Positions 26,001-38,000 of a DNA stretch of 64,000 nucleotides are shown in pieces. Numbering within the stretch: position 1 is the stretch's first letter; each line of letters begins with the position of its first letter. The notes beneath the pieces were generated by a model. It did no database searches and had not been told where the DNA came from. It saw nothing but the letters and a program-made list of their open reading frames with translations. The DNA comes from Temnopleurus reevesii (taxonomy: Eukaryota; Echinodermata; Echinoidea; Temnopleuroida; Temnopleuridae), in contig BQKZ01000015.1 in the NCBI GenBank assembly GCA_036244855.1, positions 148,784 through 212,783 of the forward strand. The letters run 5' to 3'. Both the position numbers and the translations under genes were made by a program.

Positions 26001-27081
26001 AATCATGACAGGTTATTAAGAAATCGCATTATAGCCTACCATATCATATCATTTTGGCAAATATGATAATGGTGCTCATGAAGGTATATTGACCTGGGTT
26101 GTGTTCCTTAAAACTGTTTGTAGATCTCGCGACGTGTGGCCGTTTCCCAGCTACAGTTCCACGTCATGGGATATAATTGACTGCAGGAAAGGGTGACCAG
26201 TCGTTCGTAAACTTGTGCGTACCTCTAAAAACAGTTGTGTGTAACACAGTCCATCTGAATGCAAAAACTGAACTGCTGAAGTATAACGATAAAACATGCT
26301 ATATCATGGACACACATTGTAAAATAAAGTTATGTTTTTGTTTCATATTGAAATGGACGTGCATAAAGTATCTTTTTTTTATTTAAATAGTTTAACAAAT
26401 TGCCTCACTCTTATGTTCTGATTTTATACCTAACGAGATAACAGTGCATGCATTGATCAATATATTGTTGATCAGAATTAGTGCTAAAAGATGTAACGCA
26501 CTGCAATACCACCAAAACATTGTATTTTGAGTCGCCAAACAGACGCCAGCTGAGAGTTGAGTAAAATGGAGAGTGTTAACCTTGACGATATAAATCTTCA
26601 GTTCCGAGAGGGTCCTTGAGAAAGAAGTTTTCAATCAGATTCTGTAGCTAATGTTTCATTGCGCTAACCAAAATCACAAACCACAGGATAACAAGATCTC
26701 CGCAATAAGATAAAGAGTAGTAGATAAAGTCTTTCTATGCAAATTGAGAACATTGGTGTGAAGTTGTACCTCGTTTTTTCGTTTTTCAGGTAATTTAGAG
26801 GACATTGCTAAAAGATAATTACTCAGTATTGTTTATATTCCACATCTTCTTGTATTTCAATAACTTCCATTTTATCTATAGCTCACTAAATTATCAGTAA
26901 ACTCTCAGACACACAACGTAAAAGCCAAAGAATACCCGTATAAAGTGGAACTTTAACTATATCAGAAAGAAAGACCTTTAGAATATGCATATATTGCGCA
27001 AAACTGGGTGATTGAAAAAATAAATTTCTGTGGTTTAGCATGCAAGTACGACTTACGCTGGGTACAGGTTAGATAATTGCT
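23042..27081. other. Non-coding, no gene recognised
   Basis: AT-rich unique-looking sequence. Small frames at 23064-23252, 23495-23698, 26177-26386 and 26392-26634 show no motif. A T25 tract lies at 25607-25631. Confidence 0.6.
25607..25631. repeat. Poly-T tract (T25)
   Basis: Twenty-five consecutive T residues. It could be the antisense poly-A tail of an old retrocopy, but I see no recognisable body on either side. Confidence 0.9.
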
Positions 27082-27267
27082 TTAAAGCCCAAGTATAGTT
27101 TTGATAAAGATTAATGAATCTGAACTTTGGGTTGTTTATCATGAGATATAATTTGTATACACATTTTGAGACCAAAACATTTCTTCTTTTCGAGCTGATT
27201 CTTTTGAAAATTTAGATTTGACCGTTGAATCATATTTAGCACCCCCTCTTGGTTATAACAATATTTT

Positions 27268-27297
27268 ACTTGTTATCGGGCATACCGTATAACAAGT
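27268..27297. repeat. Internal hairpin of the TTAA element (first)
   Basis: ACTTGTTAT at 27268-27276 pairs with ATAACAAGT at 27289-27297, and CGG/CCG extends the stem past a single bulge to a short loop. Confidence 0.7.
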
Positions 27298-27390
27298 TAT
27301 TTCCATGATTTGACAAAAGCATGATCAAAAGATTAAATTCAGAAATATTCATCTAATGCTGTGAATGAGAAGTTGCCTTTATCAAGAAAG

Positions 27391-27434
27391 AAAATATTGA
27401 ATTAGTGTCGGGGGACACGACACTAAAATATTTT
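27391..27434. repeat. Internal hairpin of the TTAA element (second)
   Basis: TTAGTGTCG (27402-27410) pairs with CGACACTAA (27418-27426) around the loop GGGGACA. AAAATATT outside the left arm pairs with AATATTTT outside the right, with a three-base bulge (GAA) on the left. G-rich loop. Confidence 0.75.
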
Positions 27435-27590
27435 GCACATTTTAGGTTATAGCTTTTTCAAAACTTGTTCACCTTTCGCACAATCTTTTGTGCAACATTT
27501 TCATGATACTATATTTCATTTATATAGATTTGGATACAAAGTTTGACGATGACAATATTCGCTTTTACCAAAACTTTACTTGGGCTTTAA

Positions 27591-28674
27591 TGTGAGATAA
27601 CGACTTGTTGTTAGGAAAGCCCGTGTTTGAATCAAGGGTTTGTAAATTTCTTGTTATCAAATACGGTACTTCTCTTTTTCCTTCTTATCATTTATTTGTT
27701 TTGTATGTGATTTTTCGAAGTATACTTGTCCTTAAAATAAAACCCCGGGCTATCAGTTCTCTAGTTACATCACTTGAAATGATATAGTCTTCATGAACTT
27801 CATAAGATAATCGCCTCTCCTTATTGAACCTCGCCATAGGGTAAGAGCAGATCGTCTTTCAAAATCTCTCTTTTGTTAACTAACGCACCACATGGGCGCT
27901 AGCATTCACAGTGGTATCATGCTTTGGATGTTCAGCATAACGAACAGTGCACGCTTCCTGACGTCACTAACATTGGGAAATAATTTGGAACCTGATATAC
28001 AAGGCAGAGGCCATGGGACGATTTGAAGGGGACGGGGGCTACCACAGTTCTACACACTCCCATAGGCTTGCATAAATTGACAAAAAAATCGGGCGCTACC
28101 AGCACCCACCCCAGTAATCGAAGGTCCCAAGGAAGGTCATTCATGTCACGATTTTCGTCTTCTTTTTAAAACGATCATGTGAATTTCTACAGCACATGAT
28201 CATATTACCCCAAAAAGTCACTTTTGAAAAGTCGCAGTCTCTTGTTTACAGCACCATGTATCAATAATCATGTAAAAAGAAATGATGGTTCTCACGCAAC
28301 TAATTTGCTTTAATGCTGATCTCTAGACTCTCATTTACTTTGTTTAACGCCATAATTTTGGCTACGCTTGCATTTTCTGAAAAGAATAAGAAGCTCCTTT
28401 TTCGTCAAGAGCATTTTTTTCTTAATTTAGCCCTAGAATGTAAAAAAGAATTGATTCGATAGGCTCTAATTATTAATAGGACAAATAGGACATTTGGGGG
28501 GCAAGTATCAAAATGAAAGCAAAGAAAGTTTATATCTTTAAGAAATTGACTAGTCTGACTGTCAATAAAAAAAAAAAAAAACATTTCTTCTTTTAAGTGT
28601 GTTAACTCGAGCACCAAGCGAATTATTACACAAAATCTAGCCAGACACATGTTAGCAAAGTTTGTTACTGGACA
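27591..28674. other. Non-coding, no gene recognised
   Basis: Frames at 27605-27787, 27932-28144 and 28405-28650 have no recognisable motif. An A15-like run lies near 28566-28580. A short inverted repeat around GATCATGTG and CACATGATC lies near 28174-28202. Confidence 0.55.
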
Positions 28675-29140
28675 AATTAGTGATCGTCAGAATGCAAAAA
28701 TTAATGTGAAACGAGCTGATGTATCCACAAATTACTTTAAATGCAGAAATACAACTTTGAACGACAAGCATAAAGAGAAGAATTTCTGGCTTATTTCATC
28801 TTGCCTTGAGAATGTCAATCAGCCGTTATTCCAACGGGGCGCTACGTGAATAGACCGTCATCTGACATGGTTCACAGAAAGTAGAGCGTGCAGTGGTATT
28901 ATGATGTAAGATTGAATTTGCATTCATTTTGCACATGAAACGAGTCGCTGTTGATGAAAAGAGTGACGCGTGTCGTCATTTTTGTTTTGTGAAAATTAAG
29001 CCATTTCTTGGTCGATTTTATTCAAACAATCATAACTGATCATACTCTAATTTGATATGGAAAAACTGCATGATGTTAAGATATTTACTGTAGCTAACCA
29101 ATTAGTTCAATATCTGAAGCACCAGCTCTCACAAAACTGA
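28675..29140 (+). repeat. Unnamed diverged repeat, copy 1
   Basis: It aligns in the same orientation with 34590-35042. Shared blocks include AACGAGCTGATGTAT, AATTAAGCCATTTCT, GGTCGATTT, ATTCAAACAA, AAAAACTGCAT and ATATCTGAAGC. No terminal inverted repeats, tail or coding capacity are visible, so the repeat class is unknown. The overlapping frame at 28649-28849 is not conserved in the second copy. Confidence 0.8.
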
Positions 29141-29894
29141 TAATATCATATACATATACATCATAATACATATTATGTACATTTAAAAAGCTACGTTACT
29201 TTCAAGAAGGGTTGTAACTTTATCCTGTTTTGTGTTTTTCGTATATAACACTGTGAACATTATGTCTGGCCATGGCAATTCGATGTTCTAAAATCATCCA
29301 AACATTTGAATGTTTGCGGGCTGCTCTCCATCCTACCTCTTCAGCACCTCAACAACATCACTATCGCCTATCCCTACTGATCAGCCTCTCAGAATATATC
29401 AATATCCTGTATCTTTCACCCTTTCGAAGAAAACACATATAAACACAAATTTCACACACATGTCATATTTTCCATGATTTTCGAAAACTACTTCTTTTTC
29501 GTTCAACTGTTTTCAGCTGGCAGCATTTTCCTTCCACCCTAAATCAATATATTGTACATCCGATTGTGGATTAAACCCGCTCATTGAAAAGGCACGAATT
29601 CTGTAATAATCTCATGGATTAAGCGTCAGACTTTCCGCTTGCCCACTCGATTTTGCTTCAAGGACAATTGTAGCAATAAATTTCATTTCAAAAGCCTTTT
29701 GATTTTATTCTTTCTAGGGGTTGTCTAGAATCAGGAATGCTTCGATGTATCATAAATTGAAATGAGTATGTCACTATCTACTGCAGATAGCAAAGTTCAT
29801 TGAAATCAGTCGGGGAGCTTAAATTCCAGGCAGGATATTAAAATGTTACTTTTTCATGTTTAATATGAGAAGGTAACTTCGGTCATTCGAATTG

Positions 29895-29932
<38 letters not shown>

Positions 29933-31587
29933 CTCTCTCCCTCTCTCCCTCTCTCTCTGTCTCTCTCTCTCTCTCTCTCTCCATATACATGTATATATAT
30001 ATATATATATCGTCTTTATCCATCTTTATCCATCTCTGGTTTCTTATTCTTCCTTACTCCGCCATTTTCCTTGTAATATCTATAAATGTCTCAAAACTCT
30101 TTTGCCTTCATTTATCTGTGTGTTTTTTTTTTTTCGTTTTGTTGCGCCGGCCTAATATCATTTCCTTAAATATATTAAAGTCAGCATCATATCAGGACCT
30201 ATACACCATCCAGTACCGATCAACTGATCAAGACATTCACTTGACCTGCAACGGGCATTCAAAATGATAATATCATATTATATTGACATTTGTTTAAATA
30301 ATATTATAGAAAATTACAGAACAGTATTATAATTTTTATTAGCAGTAATATAAGGGTCTGAAAAGAAACATTGATGATCTCAGTGTTTTTGGACCAGTTT
30401 CCAAAATCAACGAAATCAAAATATCTAATTCAGTCCTTTCCTCTCTGAAACAATGATTTTCCAGGGGAAGCTAAGATGCGCTACTGCGTCAAAGGCTTGA
30501 GCTGTGTGCTAACCTAAAATGGTACAAAACTTGGATACTGTTAAATTTTATCCTGATGTAAATTCTGCATAATTCAGATGCGTTGATGTACCAGAGGCAT
30601 TAGCATGAATTTTAAACACTTGACTATCGATTTTACACAAAACAGTTGGCAAACACCAACACTGATGAGAGAACTGAATTTAGTGGCCTATATTTTTGTC
30701 ATATTACATTCTTCAAGGTTTCGGAGTCTGCCGTACGTTTCCGGCTTTCGCCAGTGTTATTTAAGCGAAACTGCAAGTGCGGCGCCGAATGTTCTCACGT
30801 ATTTTCGAGAGGGCAAGGCAAATGATGACAATCGCTCAATAGCAACAACGTCTTAAACAAAGAGGTAAAAGTGAGAAGAGGAGAAGAAAAATCGTAACGA
30901 AGAGAGAGAAATAAATGTGACGTCACGTACTGAGACGGAAGCAGCAGGCAACGAGGCGTGCTGAGGCAATTCTTTCGTTTTAAGAGGACAGGATCTAAAT
31001 CCCTATCCGTCCTATTTCCTGATCGACATCGTCGTGGTGTTCGTTATTCCATGATTCAAGGGATCACAGACGATGATCCCATAGAGTCAACTTCGTCTAC
31101 GACACCGTGATCGATGATCAGCAGCTTTAAACCAATTACAACCAACATACAGGTTGATTATTTGGTTTGTAAATAATCAACAGGTCAGGAGTACACATGG
31201 TGACGCACCATTTCAAGATTTCGTTTGGCCTTATACATATATTCCTTGTGACCCATTTGCTCCGGGAATAGATAGTTCCTACAAAAAGTCTATGGGAATT
31301 ACGGAACAAGGAAATCTCGTCTACGAATTTGACAGGTTTACGGTCTTTCGTAGGAAAACTGTTATTTGCCTTTAACCATTAAAGTGGAAGACACGGGCAA
31401 GATCATATCACTTTGCTACTGGCTTCACAGAATTGGTCAAGCAATGAAATAAGAATCACATTCATGGGCAAAATACTACATATATTACTAGTAAGATCAG
31501 AATGTTTGAGATGCTACAAGCTGATGACGGGACATCGATCCACACGTTCTACACACTCTAAAATATGAAGGAAAAAAATCACTTGTG
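29141..31587. other. Non-coding; CT/TA microsatellite and a CRE-containing patch
   Basis: A CT tract lies at 29899-29981, followed by TA repeats at 29992-30010. Bases 30760-31100 look richer in G+C than their surroundings and include a perfect TGACGTCA palindrome at about 30919. No exon could be supported. Confidence 0.5.
29899..30010. repeat. Compound CT and TA microsatellite
   Basis: An imperfect CT repeat (29899-29981) is followed by a short spacer and a TA repeat (29992-30010). Translation gives a meaningless Ser/Leu run. Confidence 0.95.
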
Positions 31588-31589
31588 TA

Positions 31590-31725
31590 AAAAGGGAACA
31601 TGCATGTCAGTCGGGCAATGTTCTGCCCCATGTCGGGTAGGAATGCACTCAATGTTGTATAGAATCCCCAGATTGTACCGAATGTGGTGCAAAATAATTT
31701 TCAGCTGACATGCATGTCCCCTTTT
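31590..31725. mobile_element. MITE with TA target duplication
   Basis: A 136-bp element. The left end is AAAAGGGAACATGCATGTCA and the right end is the inverse of the same sequence with one mismatch (GGGA against GGGG). TA dinucleotides flank both ends (31588-31589 and 31726-31727), as expected for Tc1/mariner-type insertion. It has no coding capacity. Confidence 0.8.
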
Positions 31726-31727
31726 TA

Positions 31728-33621
31728 TTGAACGTAAATGTTCATTTATTGTTCTTTTTAGTAAGTAGTGGACAATTGTATTATAGACGAAATGTATTTA
31801 ACAATTTCAATGAATTTATGTCAAGATGATGTATGCCTTTTAATTCATAATAAAATGCTAACTATAATCACAAAGGTGACATTTCGATTTACAGAGATAT
31901 ACGACAGACCATAAAATGTTTTATTCTAAAGTATTTTATTGTCATAGTGTACGGGTATATATAAATATTTCCAATTTCACTTCTATAACGCAAATTATTG
32001 GATTTCTAAATTTAAAAAAGTAACATATCTATCCATCGAGGGGACTTTTAAAATGCTTGCTAAATGATTAAGTCTCCTGATGCAAACTGTTTATTCTATT
32101 TAAAATGTATATGATGTTTCATCAATAGTAATCAAACCATTGCTATTTAAAAAAAAAATATTTTGTATGAATTGCATAAAATAACAAAATTCCATATGAA
32201 CCGAATGTTGACTGTATATGTCGATGACATTTGAAAATTTACTATTCTTTAAATACAGTCATGTTCACGCTTCCTTTTTTTTTCTTTTATCTAATTCTAT
32301 GTTTTGCCTCTTTTTTATTTCAACGATAAGCCACACTGAACCACTGATAAAATGGAAGTATCCGCCACATCGATAAACATCAATGGTAATTCGTTGTTTT
32401 AATGTGATTTTAATCTCGTAAATTGGTTTGCGTGAAACCACTTACATACTGCAATACGATCTAATGTGGTTACAGAACAGACAGAAACGCGAACGCGTGC
32501 AGCTTTTGTGTAATTTAATGAATATTTTATCATGTTGACTGACTTCTTGTGTCACCCAGCACATGCCGCAGCATGAAAAGAAACAATCTTATATCCATAA
32601 AGCCGTCCAATTGCCCGCAAGTATTTCATACTTTATTCTTCCACTCCTCGTTTTTATTGTCGTATAGTAAAAACGAAGTTATAAGTCCATACAGTTCACA
32701 TTATTTCCTATTTTTTTATAAGAGTTACTTTTCATCATAAACAGTATGGTCAGTATTCTGAAGACGGCTTTAACTTGAAAACTCATACTTATTCGATTAA
32801 ATTTACTTACATTATTAATTGTGTAGGAAAATGACGCTATTTTAACCTCCAAAATTGAAATAGCAGGGTTGAATTACTTTGTGATAATTTTTTTTCTTTT
32901 TGATAATCACTCCGAGGGCATTTGTATTAAAGCTGAACTGATATACTATTCACGTGATTGAACTCTCACATGTGATGCTTCGCCATATCAAAACAACATT
33001 TAATCATTTATAGATTGGGAATATCAAATATAATCCCTTTTGATTTTATAACTCAGTTAAGTATACTCCTGAAATCAGCTTAACGTAATGGAAAAGTTGA
33101 GATATATGCGCATCACGATGGAATTTATTCAATGAATTATTGATTGACATTTCATATTCTAAACGAAAACTACTCTGAGTATAGTATGAGTTGATATCTT
33201 ATGAAATGGAAAAGGGCTTTTGAGGATTTCTTGGAAGACTTTGATTTGATTTGGAGTTCAATGACATTAGGTTGAGGTGAGTTAAAGTCCACTAAGAACC
33301 TGCGAGACTGCCACTCATCTTGGTAAGATGAGACTTTGGTTATACATATTGTTATTAGAAGGACCCTTATTACTCAAGTGAAGAGGCGGATTATACTGGC
33401 ACCATTCTTGGGAATATATATTTTCACGCATCTCGAATAATTTGCCTTACACTGTCATTTTTTTCTCAGTCCTGGACAGCAGACATACAAGCGGAAGTGA
33501 GCTTCTTTACGGATTGTCTCTCTTTTTATTGGTCAATTTGCAGTTAGATTTGTGCGAATGTAACAGAAAATTCGGACCAATCATGACGACTTGTCGTTAA
33601 TTCCTGCTGTCGTATACACGC

Positions 33622-33655
<34 letters not shown>

Positions 33656-34589
33656 TGATAGATTGATTTTATTTAAACACGGTAAAAAAAAAAAAGATAC
33701 ACAGTCTGGTTTACATTGGGGCCGTGCCATTAATATAATATACAATGTAAAATGACACTTAAATTAAGATACATATATAATACAGATTAAGAGCAGAACA
33801 GGTCAATAAATATAAATTTTTAAATTTTATATAAAGTGCCCGGATGTAGCGATATGCCTCTACTTCATATGCATTATGGGACAGTTTAAGGCCATTTCAT
33901 TTCCAGTTTCCTTAGATTCAACTTAAGGAACTTGAAACATTCATAGAGTTTTGTTGTTTAGTTGTTTCGTTTTTATTCATTTATTATCTTGATTTTCATG
34001 TGAATAAAGTTTGAGTTTTTCCCCATCTTCTAACTTCTAAGTAATAAGCTGCCGTGCACTGGAATTGATCGAGTCCCGGAAGTGACAAAAAATATCTCGG
34101 ATAAAGTTACAATTGGGTATACTCTGCAATAATTATTGATCCTCTAGAATTATTCAATGTAGTGCAAGTTGTGCTTGTAAACTTATACTATTTGAACTCC
34201 AACTGTCTGACATATTATTATCTTTAGATATTTGAGTTTATTTTCTGTTTTCTTTCAAGAGATATAAATAAAAATGTCCCTAGCATTTACTTCGAAAGTA
34301 TATTTGAATAATTAATGTTCAGCTGGACTGGCAAAGCAAAACACTAATCCTTTGGTATTTGCTAGTCAGCAAAATGTCATATATAATTTTAAAATACTTC
34401 CTCACAGCTCGGGATATTTTAATAATATATAAAAATGTATTACAACTAAGGTAATAAAAACCAAAAAAATTTCTCAATTCTGTTATTAAGCATTATTGGT
34501 CTATACATAGTGATGTCAATAAAGTCGTTCCCATCGTTCTCATCTCTGGTCAAGGATCCTTTATTCCATCTTTAAAGGTATAGATTCGT
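31728..34589. other. Non-coding; TAGA repeat with probable old LINE tail
   Basis: No gene recognised. It contains the TAGA microsatellite at 33623-33654, described separately. The rest is AT-rich with no visible structure. Confidence 0.55.
33623..33760 (-). repeat. (TAGA)8 followed by possible antisense non-LTR 3' end
   Basis: Eight TAGA units (33623-33654) lead into ttgatagattgattttatttaaacacgg. Read on the minus strand this is a body ending AATAAAATCAATC followed by a short tandem tail, a layout often left by non-LTR retrotransposons. No reverse transcriptase is visible, so the element call is tentative while the microsatellite is certain. Confidence 0.45.
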
Positions 34590-35042
34590 AATGACCAGGA
34601 TGCAGAAAGTGATGTTAAACGAGCTGATGTATTCACAAGTTGCTTGACATGCCTATATATATCTATATGTAGGATATTAAGAGTACATTTTTTGCTCGTA
34701 TTTTGTGTATTTTACGTCGAACAGGTCAATCCGCCATTGTTCCTACGGTGTGCTAAGTGCTTTAGAGCGGGGGAGCGTCGGCCTGAAACGGGCGGTGCGA
34801 TCGGTGGTATTGTCTGCGGTGTGTGAGTTCGCGTTCATTTTGTACGTGAAGCATGTTCTGTGAGGAATACAACCGCAGCAGGTTGTTTTATTTTGCGATA
34901 ATTAAGCCATTTCTAGGTCGATTTCATTCAAACAAAATGAGAACATGCTCTAATTTACTATTAAAAAACTGCATTATGGTAATAATTTTACTGCAGCTCG
35001 CAAACTAGTTAAATATCTGAAGCGCCCTCCTCCCAAAACTGG
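34590..35042 (+). repeat. Unnamed diverged repeat, copy 2
   Basis: Second copy of the repeat at 28675-29140, same strand, with substitutions and indels over its whole length. A central part (34640-34830) is more diverged and richer in G and C. No coding frame is shared between the two copies. Confidence 0.8.
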
Positions 35043-38000
35043 TCTTTCGCTTTAATAGAATGGCGGTTAAATGAGCAAGAAAGTGATGAAACTCAATCCT
35101 CTATCATGCACATGTGTGACACGTGGTGAGGTAGAGCCAGACGAGATTTAATGTATTGTGACCTTATTTAATGGGCAGTGCCGAAAGAATTGAAAGATCC
35201 ATTTTGAAAGGGTAGAAATGATCGTCGTAATCACATGCATTTTACATGCTGGGTTTGAGCATCCCCCTTTGATCAGATACTAATCTTAAGAGCTTGAAAG
35301 TTCAGAAGCCTCATCGATTACTTTCTCTCCCCCTCCTCCAGGGAATGGGGTACCCTGTTGATCATGTTTCATGAGGTAACCTCAGTTGAGTATCATTCCC
35401 CAGGCCCATTCCCACTTCCCATCACCACAGCATCCCGCCTGATTCCTCTCCTCAAATCCTCATGTTTGAAGGAGAATGTATGCATGAACCTATTTACTCT
35501 TCAACATTACTCAATGCCTAACATCCTGAAACAGTTTGGGTTTGGCAAATGTTTAAGGGAGCTTTGTGTTTGAGCCATTTTACATGAAGTTCGTCCCCAA
35601 AGACTACTATAAAGATCGTAATGCTTGCCAGACCTTTGGGTTAGAAACTACGTTTTACTTTCAAGTCATTTATGGGTCTCAGGCACTGTCTTTTCCTCTG
35701 CCTTTTCTTCATAAGGCACATTGTGGTGTTGCCGTTGCCCTTTAGAAAAGTGTTTGATCCTCAGATGTTCGGTTAAGTCCTTCATTCTCATTGAGCCTTT
35801 GTCATTCATTTATGCAATCCCACTAAGAAAATGGAGGACAAGATCGCGCCAAAAATAGGTTGCATCGCGGGCAGATCAAAGAAGAGTAATCCATGCATGT
35901 GCAGTATTGGGTGGCCCTATACCCATACTCCCTTTTACCAATTAAAGTTTCTATCCTTGTAAACCCCTTGGTCTCCTTATCCGTATTTACGTTTTGCTTT
36001 GCACCTTTTCTTTGTTCCAATGTATTTAGCCATGCTGCCAAAATGTATTAAAAAATTACTTAAGAAAGATATAGAAGAATAAATACACTTTAAAAATGCG
36101 TTATCAAAATGGGACAATGAGAATTATTGTGGCAAAATATCCGAAGGGATAGTTGACAAAAACGCCAAAACAATCGGAGAAGAATTCTTACACCAGCTCT
36201 TGTCTAATTCATTTGCTTCTATAATAACAAATAACCACCATAATCTATCTTTCAAACGCATAAAGACAGACAAACAAACATACACATGCATTACTTTTCT
36301 TTTTACACAAATCTGTTTCAACGCACAGACACAACGCCTTTTCATTAATGTATGTATATATTTTCATTTTCAATTCGATCCTTGACCATACATAAAAAGG
36401 TTAGACATAAAAAAAAATATCACAAAAACTGAATGCGATATTCGGGGTACGTTCGTTTTAAGCTTATTTTGGATTATGTATTATTTTGTTGTAAAGCAAA
36501 TATGAATTAAATTACTTTCACCGTTTCATGGATAATTTCCTTTTGTGACTGTATGATCAATGTCAAATCTAATACGACGTTTGACATGTAAGATGCAATA
36601 CATAAAAGATTCATCGATGAAGAGGCCCTTTTAGGAGCTTCCGCTGCGAGATGAAGACCTAGCATTAATGATTGAAGGCTTGATGAATATTTTCAGATGG
36701 AAGGAAGGAACCGTCATTTCCCACGCCCTACTCCTTTTATAAATGTCTGCCCTTGGGACGTTCGTTTTCATGCAATAATCATTCTCTTTCGACATTCTCT
36801 TTCGAAATTCTGAGAAAACTCTGTCCTATTTTTGTTTTATACGTAAACCTGATATAAGAAACACATATAAAATCAATGGTTAAGTTCTTTGAAAGTTCAC
36901 CGAAAGGCACATTTGTCTCATGAATTTCGGTGACAAAAATGCCAACCCCAAAATTTGCTTAGACAAAATATTAAAATCTGTGATCATTTGTCTGAGTTTT
37001 GATACTACTTCCTGTTCTGCATTTTCCAAGAATTTGAGTACGGATTACCTCCCGTGAGTGCAATATGATTTGACAATAACAGAGGTTAATATTAATGTGG
37101 AATAACATTTCAGAGGTGTGCTTTTGGAGTATTCGATCAAGATATACCAGTTTGTATATAGCTCTAAAGCATTAAGACTTTTAATTACGATAAACGTATT
37201 ATAAAACGCCATCGCGCTTTTCTTCTTGAAAATATAATCGTAGTAATTATGATGACAATCGTTGATTAAAATGTTCTAACGATGCTTCCGATAAAGTCAT
37301 TTATTGATTCATACTGTTTTCTATTTGCCCAACGATGAAAACACTCCCATAATGACTACGCAATCGCCTATCGGTTCGAGAAGATTATACCTCGCTCTAC
37401 TAGTATTTGCTAATTTTGTCACGACAATACTAAATTACCACCCTTGTATGATCGGTTCATGTTTGCTTTCGCTTTGATTCTACGAAATGAATCCATTAAT
37501 ATCACATCTCGGAGGGGAAGCCTCTGCATAAGCTTTATCATGTGTTATCGCACAACTGATTTATGAAGGCGCTATCACACACTACGTCTGAAACCGACAA
37601 GTCGCAACGTACTCACAGAGCGACTGATATCTGGTCTTACTTGGTGTCAACACGCATGCTATAAGTAGGTCGGGGTGAGTACGAATTGGAAAACGTTTGG
37701 CAATCGTCTTGATAATGACTCAACTTGTACTCCTCGTTTAAACTGGGAGGTATACGTACGCTGGCTCAACAAGGAAACGCGTAACAGAGTCCTTAATGGG
37801 CGGCAACACTTTAATCTTCGGGGATATCCTGAGCTTATGGAGAACATATTCATAACGAGTTGAACGTGTGCATAACGTATCTGTAACTTATTTACACCGA
37901 TTTAGTGACGTATTTCGAAGAATACGTAGCATAATTATAAACGACGTATTTGGCGACGTTTCTCGATGTTCTAGACGACGTACCCATAATGCATTCGACG

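Larger units (their letters stand above)
27086..27586. mobile_element. Non-autonomous element with TTAA target duplication
   Basis: A 501-bp element starts AGCCCAAGTATAGTTTTGAT and ends with the inverse of a near-identical sequence, giving about 24 bp of terminal inverted repeat with few mismatches. Both ends are flanked by TTAA (27082-27085 and 27587-27590). A TTAA duplication is characteristic of piggyBac and also of Kolobok-type transposons. No transposase is present. Two internal palindromes lie at 27268-27297 and 27391-27434. The reading frame at 27605-27787 starts outside the element and is not its product. Confidence 0.8.

Noticed and set aside
29892..30155. Ser/Leu-rich protein
   Set aside because: Translation of CT microsatellite; the same applies to frames at 43253-43539, 45119-45469, 47370-47669 and 48016-48282.
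33623..33654. TAGA array as a CRISPR-like or structured repeat
   Set aside because: Simple tetranucleotide microsatellite with no spacers.
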